61,617 nt of DNA from Marinobacter azerbaijanicus (lineage in GTDB: Bacteria; Pseudomonadota; Gammaproteobacteria; Pseudomonadales; Oleiphilaceae): assembly GCF_030250645.1 (NCBI RefSeq), contig NZ_JASSVS010000013.1:100979-162595 (forward strand), given 5' to 3'. Both the position numbers and the translations under genes were made by a program. The notes beneath the pieces were generated by a model that was given only the letters and a program-made list of their open reading frames with translations, was not told the origin of the DNA and did not search any database. Shown in pieces: positions 25,211 to 31,874 of the stretch (the first letter of the stretch is position 1; each line of letters opens with the position of its first letter).

Positions 25211-25522
25211 ATGTACGCAGTTATTGTTAGCGGTGGTAAGCAGCACCGTGTAAAAGAAGGCGAAACTCTGAAGCTGGAAAAGCTGGAAGTCGAGACTGGC
25301 GGCAACGTCGAGTTTGATCGCGTTCTGCTGATCGCCGATGGTGACAAGGTTCAGGTTGGTGCGCCGGTTGTTGATGGTGCGAAAGTGACAGCGGAAGTGA
25401 TCAATCACGGCCGTCACGACAAGATCCAGATCATCAAGTTCCGTCGTCGGAAGCATTCCATGAAGCGTCAGGGCCACCGTCAGTGGTTTACTGAAGTCAA
25501 GATCACGGGTATCAAGGGCTAA
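25211..25522 (+). CDS. rplU: 50S ribosomal protein L21
   Basis: A 103-residue rRNA-binding protein of the large subunit. It starts MYAVIVSGGKQHRV and contains the L21 signature KIQIIKFRRRKHSMKRQGHRQ near residue 75. ATG 25211 follows GGAGAACGTTA; the frame is open eight codons upstream but the shorter start gives the family length. rpmA follows after 36 bases, the usual L21-L27 pair. Confidence 0.98.
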   Translation: MYAVIVSGGKQHRVKEGETLKLEKLEVETGGNVEFDRVLLIADGDKVQVGAPVVDGAKVTAEVINHGRHDKIQIIKFRRRKHSMKRQGHRQWFTEVKITGIKG

Positions 25523-25558
25523 GACCCTCGAGTAACCCCTTAGATAAGGAGGCTTGTA

Positions 25559-25819
25559 ATGGCTCATAAAAAGGCAGCAGGTAGTACCCGTAACGGTCGC
25601 GATTCCGAGTCGAAACGACTTGGTGTGAAGCGCTTCGGCGGTGAGACTGTATCTGCAGGCAGCATCATTGTTCGTCAGCGCGGCACCCGTTTCCATCCGG
25701 GTAACAACGTTGGCCTCGGCAAGGACCACACTCTGTTTGCAACTGCAAATGGTCAGGTCAAGTTCGAGGTGAAAGGTCCTGAGAACCGCAAGTTCGTGAG
25801 CATCGTTCCGGCTGCGTAA
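25559..25819 (+). CDS. rpmA: 50S ribosomal protein L27
   Basis: An 86-residue ribosomal protein whose N-terminal tail reaches toward the peptidyl-transferase centre. MAHKKAAGSTRNGRDSESKR and GSIIVRQRGT are standard. The ribosome site is AAGGAG. A hairpin terminator 70 bases on separates it partly from obgE. Confidence 0.98.
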   Translation: MAHKKAAGSTRNGRDSESKRLGVKRFGGETVSAGSIIVRQRGTRFHPGNNVGLGKDHTLFATANGQVKFEVKGPENRKFVSIVPAA

Positions 25820-25888
25820 GCAGCGGCGATCTCGGGTTCTGTTGAACCTTGGGCGGCCCTGATATGATTTGATATCAGAGCCACCTGG

Positions 25889-25926
25889 AGCCCCGCATAG
25901 CTTCCTTGAGGCTGCGGGGCTTTTTA
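25889..25926 (+). terminator. Terminator between rpmA and obgE
   Basis: AGCCCCGCA (25889-25897) pairs with TGCGGGGCT (25913-25921), with a 15-base loop and five T residues at the stem end. It lies 31 bases before obgE, so it probably attenuates rather than blocks read-through into the GTPase gene. A smaller dyad, CTGATAT/ATATCAG, is at 25859-25878. Confidence 0.8.
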
Positions 25927-25956
25927 GTTTATGCGCAGTGCGCAAAGGGTTAATGA

Positions 25957-27153
25957 ATGAAGTTCGTAGACGAAGCCACCATCATTGTTGAGGCGGGCAA
26001 GGGCGGCCACGGTTGCCTGAGTTTCCGCCGTGAAAAATACGTGCCCAAAGGTGGCCCCGATGGTGGTGACGGCGGCGACGGTGGGTCTGTGTACCTGGAA
26101 GCCGACAGCGCGCTCAATACGCTGATCGATTACCGGTTCCAGCGCAAACACAAGGCGGAGAACGGGCAGCCGGGCTCCGGCCGTAACTGTACCGGTATCA
26201 AGGGCGAAGACCTTGTGCTGCCAGTGCCAGTGGGCACCACGGTTGTGGACATGGACACCCACGAAGTGTTGGGCGATCTGACCCGCGCCGGTGAGCGACT
26301 GAAAGTGGCTCAGGCCGGCTTCCACGGCCTGGGCAATACCCGCTTCAAGTCCTCGGTGAACCGGGCTCCGCGCCAGACCACAAAAGGCTCCGAAGGTGAG
26401 CTTCGCAACCTGCGGCTGGAACTGAAAGTGCTGGCGGATGTCGGTTTGCTGGGCATGCCCAACGCGGGCAAGTCCACCTTTATCCGTTCGGTATCGGCGG
26501 CCCGGCCAAAGGTAGCGGACTACCCGTTCACCACCCTGGTGCCGAATCTGGGAGTGGTCAGCGTACAGGCTCACCAGAGCTTCGTGATTGCTGATATCCC
26601 GGGCTTGATTGAAGGAGCGGCCGAGGGCGCTGGCCTTGGTATTCGCTTCCTGAAGCACCTGGTTCGCACTCGCTTGTTGCTGCACCTGGTGGACGTGGCG
26701 CCTTATGACGGCTCTTCACCGGTAGACAGCGTCCGCGCCATCGAGCACGAACTGGAAAAATTCAGTGAAACCCTGGCTAACCGAGAGCGTTGGCTGGTAC
26801 TGAACAAGGTGGATATGGTCTCGGAAGAAGAGCGGGAGGCCCACTGCCAGGCAATTGTCGACGAGCTTGGCTGGAAAGGCCCGGTATTCAGTATCTCCGC
26901 CCTTAGCGGCGAAGGCACCAAGCCGCTTACCCAGGCAGTAATGCGCTGGATTGAAGATCAGGCCCGGGAAGAGGCGGAGAATCCCGAGTTCGCCGAGAGA
27001 GAAGCTGCGCGCCGTCGCCAGATGGACGAAGAGGCGCGTGCCAGGATTGAAGCTGAGCGCCAGTTCCGCCGTGAGGCCCGTCAGAACGACGATGATGACG
27101 ACGACTTCGATGACGATGATTACGACGTGGAAGTGGTTTACGCTCCTGAATAG
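25957..27153 (+). CDS. obgE: GTPase ObgE/CgtA
   Basis: An essential ribosome-associated GTPase acting in large-subunit maturation and the stringent response. The glycine-rich Obg fold (residues 1-158, with GGPDGGDGGDGGSV) precedes the G domain: P-loop GMPNAGKST near residue 167, switch FTTLVPNLG, DIPGLIEGA and NKVD. The 398-residue protein ends in a charged tail with runs of aspartate (about residues 370-390), a variable but common feature. It follows rplU-rpmA as in most bacteria. Confidence 0.97.
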   Translation: MKFVDEATIIVEAGKGGHGCLSFRREKYVPKGGPDGGDGGDGGSVYLEADSALNTLIDYRFQRKHKAENGQPGSGRNCTGIKGEDLVLPVPVGTTVVDMDTHEVLGDLTRAGERLKVAQAGFHGLGNTRFKSSVNRAPRQTTKGSEGELRNLRLELKVLADVGLLGMPNAGKSTFIRSVSAARPKVADYPFTTLVPNLGVVSVQAHQSFVIADIPGLIEGAAEGAGLGIRFLKHLVRTRLLLHLVDVAPYDGSSPVDSVRAIEHELEKFSETLANRERWLVLNKVDMVSEEEREAHCQAIVDELGWKGPVFSISALSGEGTKPLTQAVMRWIEDQAREEAENPEFAEREAARRRQMDEEARARIEAERQFRREARQNDDDDDDFDDDDYDVEVVYAPE

Positions 27154-27190
27154 CGGCTCTTTTTTGTCTGAGTTAACTGCCAAGTATCAT

Positions 27191-27298
27191 CGGTCGGGCA
27201 GGTGCCCTGTTGATGGATCGTCAAAAACATGGATGTTTTTGTCGAGCGTACATGGACGTATTTACCGCGTATCCAGCAACAGGGCATCTGCCCGACCG
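27191..27298 (-). repeat. Three-way-junction palindromic element, copy 5
   Basis: 22-bp arms (27191-27212 and 27277-27298) with one mismatch continue inward past another mismatch for four pairs. Read on the minus strand the core has TACGC, GGTAAA, a small hairpin with TCCA at the apex, GCTCG, then hairpin CAAAAACAT-CC-ATGTTTTTG and ACGA. It lies between co-directional obgE and proB. Translating through it gives the spurious peptide KHGCFCRAYMDVF, which can be mistaken for a gene N-terminus. Confidence 0.9.
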
Positions 27299-27317
27299 TT
27301 CCGTGGATTGGAAGTCA

Positions 27318-28442
27318 ATGAGTAAACGCACCCAGCTCCGCCAGGCCCGCCGCCTGGTTGTTAAAATCGGAAGCGCGCTGCTGACCAACGATGGCCGTGG
27401 TCTGGATGTGGCCGCCCTGGGGTTATGGGTGGACCAGATTGCCGAATTGGTCAGTGATGGGGTTGAAGTGGTTATTGTGTCTTCAGGATCTGTGGCTGAG
27501 GGCATGAGCCGCCTGGGCTGGACTGTTCGCCCTGAGCAATTGCACGAGCTGCAGGCCGCAGCCGCCGTTGGCCAGATGGGGTTGGTGCAGACCTGGGAGG
27601 CCCAGTTCAAGCGCCATGACATTCATACCGCTCAAATCCTGCTTACCCACGATGATCTGTCTGACCGCAAACGCTACCTCAACGCCCGCAGTACCCTGAG
27701 AGCCTTGCTGGATTTCGGCGTGGTGCCCATCGTCAACGAAAACGACACCGTGGTCACCGATGAAATCCGCTTCGGGGACAATGACACCCTGGGCGCTCTT
27801 GTTGCCAACCTGATCGAAGCGGATGGCTTGATCATACTCACCGACCAGCTCGGCCTGTTCGACAAGGATCCCCGCAAAAACCCGGACGCAAAAATGGTCG
27901 ACGAACGCCGCGCCAGCGACTCCGAACTCGACGCCATGGCCGCAGGCGGAGCGGGCGCCCTGGGCCGCGGTGGTATGCAGACCAAAGTCCGCGCGGCCCG
28001 TTTGGCGGCGCGCTCCGGTGCCTTCACTGTCATTGTCGGCGGCCGGATCGAAAAAGCCATCTCCCGCCTGCGTGACGGCGAAAGCATCGGTACACTCCTG
28101 CTCCCCGAACAGGGCCGGATCGCCGCCCGCAAGCAATGGCTGGCCAGCCACCTCCAGACCCGCGGCAAACTCACCCTAGACCAGGGCGCCGTCAACGTCC
28201 TCTGCCGAGGCGGCCGCAGCCTGCTGCCGGTTGGCGTAAAAAGCGTCTCCGGCCAGTTCCGCCGCGGCGAAATGGTCTCCTGTGTCGACGAAACCGGCAA
28301 AGAAATCGCCCGCGGCCTCGTCAACTACGACGCCGACGAAGCCAGAGCCATCGCCGGCCGCTCCAGCGACCGGATTACCGAAGTACTGGGCTACATCTCC
28401 GATGAAGAAATGGTCCACAGAGACAACATGGTGATTGTCTAG
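27318..28442 (+). CDS. proB: Glutamate 5-kinase
   Basis: The first enzyme of proline synthesis, making gamma-glutamyl phosphate from glutamate and ATP. The 374-residue protein has VVKIGSALLT at the N-terminus, VSSGSVAEG near residue 53, NENDTV near residue 140 and a C-terminal PUA domain from about residue 275. The start is ATG 27318 with GGAAG seven bases upstream; the longer open frame from 27210 runs through repeat copy 5 and should not be used. Codons in roughly the last 600 bases end in C far more often than in the first half, a change of bias inside one gene. Confidence 0.95.
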   Translation: MSKRTQLRQARRLVVKIGSALLTNDGRGLDVAALGLWVDQIAELVSDGVEVVIVSSGSVAEGMSRLGWTVRPEQLHELQAAAAVGQMGLVQTWEAQFKRHDIHTAQILLTHDDLSDRKRYLNARSTLRALLDFGVVPIVNENDTVVTDEIRFGDNDTLGALVANLIEADGLIILTDQLGLFDKDPRKNPDAKMVDERRASDSELDAMAAGGAGALGRGGMQTKVRAARLAARSGAFTVIVGGRIEKAISRLRDGESIGTLLLPEQGRIAARKQWLASHLQTRGKLTLDQGAVNVLCRGGRSLLPVGVKSVSGQFRRGEMVSCVDETGKEIARGLVNYDADEARAIAGRSSDRITEVLGYISDEEMVHRDNMVIV

Positions 28443-28465
28443 AAGTTCTCTCCCAACTCTGGAGG

Positions 28466-28570
28466 CAGGGCTGATCACCTACTCCGAAAACCGTGCATTG
28501 CCATGGATGGCAATGCCGAGCCCCCATGGATGGGTTCACGGCGTGTTTTCGGAGTAGGTGATCAGCCCTG
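28466..28570 (-). repeat. Three-way-junction palindromic element, copy 6
   Basis: Perfect 26-bp arms (28466-28491 and 28545-28570) enclose a 53-base core. Read on the minus strand the core is ACGCC, GTGAA, hairpin CCCAT-CC-ATGGG, GGCTCG, hairpin CATTGCCAT-CC-ATGGCAATG, CACG. The core is almost identical to copy 4, while the arms are different. It lies in the convergent gap between proB and rpsT. Confidence 0.92.
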
Positions 28571-28610
28571 ACTGTGCTCGAAGTCATAAAGGCAAGAAGC
28601 AGACAGGCAC

Positions 28611-28638
28611 AAAAAAACCGGCCAATCTGGCCGGTTTC
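28611..28638 (-). terminator. Intrinsic terminator of rpsT
   Basis: On the minus strand ACCGGCC pairs with GGCCGGT across a five-base loop, followed by seven T residues (plus-strand A run at 28611-28617). It starts 26 bases after the rpsT stop. Confidence 0.88.
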
Positions 28639-28663
28639 TTCATTAAAGTTCCGAAAGAGCGTT

Positions 28664-28933
28664 TTACGCGCTCTTCAGAGCCTTGATGCGGGCACTCAGA
28701 CGGCTCTTCTGACGAGCAATCTTGTTCTTGGCGAACACACCCTTGTTAACCATGCTGTCCATGATCGGCTGAGCCTTCAGGAAAGCCGCTTGCGCTTCTT
28801 CCGGCTTGCCAGCTTCAATGTTGGCCTGGACTTTCTTGATGTAAGTGCGCGCCATGGAACGCAGGCTGGCATTATGCTTGCGGTTCTTCTCGTTCTGACG
28901 TGCGCGCTTCTTGGCTTGCGGGGAATTTGCCAC
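28664..28933 (-). CDS. rpsT: 30S ribosomal protein S20
   Basis: An 89-residue basic helical protein that binds 16S rRNA. ANSPQAKKRARQNEKNRKHN and SRLSARIKALK at the end are characteristic. The start is GTG at 28933 with CAGGAG eight bases upstream; a longer open frame to 29062 exists but only this start gives the family N-terminus. E. coli rpsT also uses a non-ATG start, linked to autogenous control. It diverges from murJ. Confidence 0.96.
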   Translation of the reverse strand: MANSPQAKKRARQNEKNRKHNASLRSMARTYIKKVQANIEAGKPEEAQAAFLKAQPIMDSMVNKGVFAKNKIARQKSRLSARIKALKSA

Positions 28934-29033
28934 CGTATAACTCCTGAGATCTGTGAAATCCGAAATTCGTGTGAAACGATTCGTAAAAATCGCGGGCGCG
29001 CCAAAACCAGCGCGTCGAAATAAATGACGCGGA

Positions 29034-29062
29034 ACTATGCCGCCAACGTCCCAAAATGTCAA
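29034..29062 (-). promoter_or_regulatory. Candidate promoter for rpsT
   Basis: On the minus strand TTGACA (29062-29057) and CATAGT (29039-29034) are 17 bases apart. The -10 is followed by the GC-rich TCCGCG, like a growth-rate-controlled discriminator. It lies about 100 bases before the rpsT GTG. Confidence 0.6.
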
Positions 29063-29218
29063 GACTCAACGCTATTTCATCCCGGTATTCACAAGGCCTG
29101 TGGTAAACTCGCCGCTCGTCGCAGGAGTACTTCTCGATGGTCCTAGGGAATTACCGAAACCGGGCCCGTTGTGCTCCCGAATTGTCCGAAGTTTACCAAA
29201 TCATCTTCCAGGCCACGA

Positions 29219-30802
29219 ATGTCGTCCGAACCTGAGCAGACAGAAACGCAACAGAAGGCGTTGCCCAAACCACCGGGACTACTGAGGTCGTCCGGAGTCG
29301 TTGGCGTAATGACCATGCTCTCACGAGTCCTTGGGTTGGTGAGGGACATGGTGATTGCCCGCTATTTTGGTGCCGGCGCCAGCGCTGACGCCTTTTTTGT
29401 CGCCTTCAAGATTCCCAACTTCCTGCGTCGCCTGTTCGCCGAAGGGGCTTTTTCCCAGGCCTTTGTGCCAGTGCTTTCCTCCTATCGGGAGCAGGAGTCC
29501 GTCACCGAAGTCCGGCGCCTGGTCAACGCAGTGGCCGGTTCCCTTGGGTTGGTGTTGCTGGGAGTGACTGCTGTCGCCATGCTGGGGGCGCCGTTGCTGA
29601 CCGCGGTTTTCGCGCCGGGTTTTTTGGACGACGACCTCAAATTCGGCCTTGCCAGCGACATGTTGCGGATCACCTTCCCGTATCTGTTGCTGATCTCACT
29701 GACGGCCTTTGCCGGCGGCATCCTCAATAGCTATGACCGCTTTGCCATACCCGCTTTCACCCCGGTACTACTGAACCTGGCGATGATCGGGGCAGCCATC
29801 TTCCTGTCCCCGTTGATGGAAACGCCCATCATTGCTCTGGCCTGGGGCGTATTTATTGCCGGTGCATTGCAGTTGTTCTTCCAGATTCCCTTCCTGATGC
29901 AGTTGGGGCTGATGCCGCGACCAAAGGTGGATTACAAGCATGAGGGTGTCAGCCGCATACTGAAGTTGATGGTGCCAGCGCTGTTCGGGGTGTCAGTCAG
30001 TCAGATCAACCTTTTGCTGGACACCGTGCTTGCTTCTTTCCTGCAGACCGGCAGTGTTTCCTGGCTCTATTATTCGGACAGGCTTTCTGAGTTGCCGCTG
30101 GGTGTCTTTGGTATTGCCATCGCCACGGTCATCCTGCCCAGCCTGTCCCGCAAACACGCCGCCGCGTCGGCAGACCAGTTTGCGGCGACGCTGGACTGGG
30201 CTGTACGGGCTGTACTTCTGATTGGTCTACCGGCCGCACTGGCCCTGGCCCTGCTGGCGGAACCATTGATCGCAACCCTGTTCCATTATGGGGAGGTTAC
30301 CGACCGGGATGTCGCCATGGCGGCCCAGAGCCTGCGTGCCTATTCAGCAGGCCTGCTCGCTTTCATGCTGATCAAGGTGCTGGCGCCCGGGTATTTTGCC
30401 CGCGAAGACACCAAGACCCCGGTCAAGATCGGGATCATTGCGATGGTGGCCAATATGGTGTTCAACCTGGCACTGATCTTCCCGTTGGCACACGCAGGGC
30501 TGGCGCTGGCCACGTCTCTGTCAGCGTGGCTGAACACAGGCCTGTTGTGGCGGGGTCTGATCAAGGAGGGTGCCTGGAAGTGGCAGCCGGGCTGGCGCCG
30601 ATTCCTGATTCAGATAGGGCTTGCCAACGCCGCCCTGACAGGGACAATCCTGTGGCTGCAGCCGCCGGTGGATCGGTGGCTGGGGGCCGGCGGCCTTCAA
30701 CGGGCCACGGATATGGGTATTCTCGTAGTCTCCGGCATTGCCGTGTATTTTATTGTGTTGGCACTGGCCGGGGTTCGGGTAAGACATTTCCGCCACAGGT
30801 AG
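29219..30802 (+). CDS. murJ: Lipid II flippase MurJ
   Basis: Flips lipid II across the inner membrane for peptidoglycan synthesis. The sequence fits the MOP-family fold with about 14 hydrophobic segments; MTMLSRVLGLVRD, RYFGAGASADAFFVAFKIPN and RRLFAEGAFSQAFVP at the N-terminus match MurJ closely. I choose ATG 29219 (527 residues); its ribosome site is weak, and GTG 29171 would add 16 residues. The product has about 16 polar residues before the conserved start, a modest extension relative to E. coli. It diverges from rpsT, and ribF follows. Confidence 0.93.
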   Translation: MSSEPEQTETQQKALPKPPGLLRSSGVVGVMTMLSRVLGLVRDMVIARYFGAGASADAFFVAFKIPNFLRRLFAEGAFSQAFVPVLSSYREQESVTEVRRLVNAVAGSLGLVLLGVTAVAMLGAPLLTAVFAPGFLDDDLKFGLASDMLRITFPYLLLISLTAFAGGILNSYDRFAIPAFTPVLLNLAMIGAAIFLSPLMETPIIALAWGVFIAGALQLFFQIPFLMQLGLMPRPKVDYKHEGVSRILKLMVPALFGVSVSQINLLLDTVLASFLQTGSVSWLYYSDRLSELPLGVFGIAIATVILPSLSRKHAAASADQFAATLDWAVRAVLLIGLPAALALALLAEPLIATLFHYGEVTDRDVAMAAQSLRAYSAGLLAFMLIKVLAPGYFAREDTKTPVKIGIIAMVANMVFNLALIFPLAHAGLALATSLSAWLNTGLLWRGLIKEGAWKWQPGWRRFLIQIGLANAALTGTILWLQPPVDRWLGAGGLQRATDMGILVVSGIAVYFIVLALAGVRVRHFRHR

Positions 30803-30804
30803 GT

Positions 30805-30810
30805 TATAAT
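30805..30810 (+). promoter_or_regulatory. Possible -10 box for ribF-ileS
   Basis: A perfect TATAAT lies just after the murJ stop, followed by the GC-rich CGCGCG, 57 bases before ribF. The matching -35 region (AGACAT) is poor, so this is a tentative promoter. Confidence 0.35.
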
Positions 30811-30867
30811 CGCGCGTTTTCTCACCAGTGAAACCATGCACCGCTGGCAAACAAGGGTTCGCTTTAC

Positions 30868-31839
30868 ATGCGTCTGATCCGGGGCCTGACCAACCTGAAA
30901 CACTTTGCGCAGCAGGCCGAGGGGCCGCTGGCCAAAGGGTGTGTTGCGACCATCGGGAACTTCGATGGTGTCCACCTTGGGCATCAGACCATCATCGATC
31001 AGGTCCATGAAAAAGCCCTGGAGCTGGGGGTACCTTCCGTGGTGATGGTTTTCGAGCCCCAGCCGCGGGAGTTTTTCCAGGGCCGGGACGCGCCGCCCCG
31101 GCTGACGGCATTCCGGCAGAAATTCGAGGCACTGCTGGCCTCGGGCATTGATATTGTCCTGTGCCTGCGTTTCAACGAGCGGTTCCGGAGTTACTCCGGC
31201 ATGGGGTTTATTGAAGACGTACTGATTGATGGCCTCGGAGTCCGCCATCTGGTGGTGGGAGACGACTTCCGTTTCGGATGCGACCGCGCCGGCGATTTCA
31301 GGCTGTTGCGTGAAGTGGGTGAGCAGCGTGGGTTTACCGTTGAAAATACCCGCACAGTGACCGTGAACGGTGAGCGGGTCAGCAGCACCCGTATCCGTCA
31401 GGTGCTTTCAGAGAACCGGATTGAAGAGGCTGAAGAGCTGCTGGGTCACCCTTACCGTATTCGCGGGCGGGTGGTTTACGGGCGTCAGCTCGGTCGGGAG
31501 ATCGGAGCGCCAACGGCCAATGTCCTGTTGCCCCACATGCCAGCCCTGAAAGGTGTCTATGTTGTCAGCGCTACCCTGGCGGATGGCCGTGTGCTGGACG
31601 GCGTTGCCAACATCGGATTGCGCCCCACAGTGGATGGCAGGCAACCATCGCTGGAAGTGCACCTGTTTGACTTTGCTGGCACACTTTACGGCCAGCGTAT
31701 TGATGTGGTCTTCCGCCATGCACTGCGGGACGAGGTGAAATTCGACTCGGTGGATGACCTGAAAAAGCAGATTGCCCGTGATTTCGACAACGCCCGGGCA
31801 TGGATTGCAGACCATGGCTCCCTGGCCACCGGACACTGA
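30868..31839 (+). CDS. ribF: Bifunctional riboflavin kinase/FAD synthetase
   Basis: Converts riboflavin to FMN and then FAD. The N-terminal nucleotidyltransferase half has IGNFDGVHLGHQ near residue 28 (the HxGH-type site), VGDDFRFG near residue 129 and SSTRIRQVL. The C-terminal flavokinase half (from about residue 185) has GREIGAPTAN and a CIGVN-like region, ANIGLRPTVDG. The 323 residues are typical. The ribF-ileS-lspA-fkpB-ispH order is conserved in Pseudomonas. It is well apart from the riboflavin genes at 14-17 kb. Confidence 0.96.
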   Translation: MRLIRGLTNLKHFAQQAEGPLAKGCVATIGNFDGVHLGHQTIIDQVHEKALELGVPSVVMVFEPQPREFFQGRDAPPRLTAFRQKFEALLASGIDIVLCLRFNERFRSYSGMGFIEDVLIDGLGVRHLVVGDDFRFGCDRAGDFRLLREVGEQRGFTVENTRTVTVNGERVSSTRIRQVLSENRIEEAEELLGHPYRIRGRVVYGRQLGREIGAPTANVLLPHMPALKGVYVVSATLADGRVLDGVANIGLRPTVDGRQPSLEVHLFDFAGTLYGQRIDVVFRHALRDEVKFDSVDDLKKQIARDFDNARAWIADHGSLATGH

Positions 31840-31874
31840 CCGACATTTAACAACCTGAGCTACGCACCATTACC

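Noticed and set aside
27210..27317. N-terminal extension of proB and stand-alone peptide KHGCFCRAYMDVF
   Set aside because: Encoded by repeat copy 5; ProB homologues start at the ATG at 27318.
28574..29023. 149-codon plus-strand frame opposite rpsT
   Set aside because: Shadow of rpsT and its terminator region; no family similarity.
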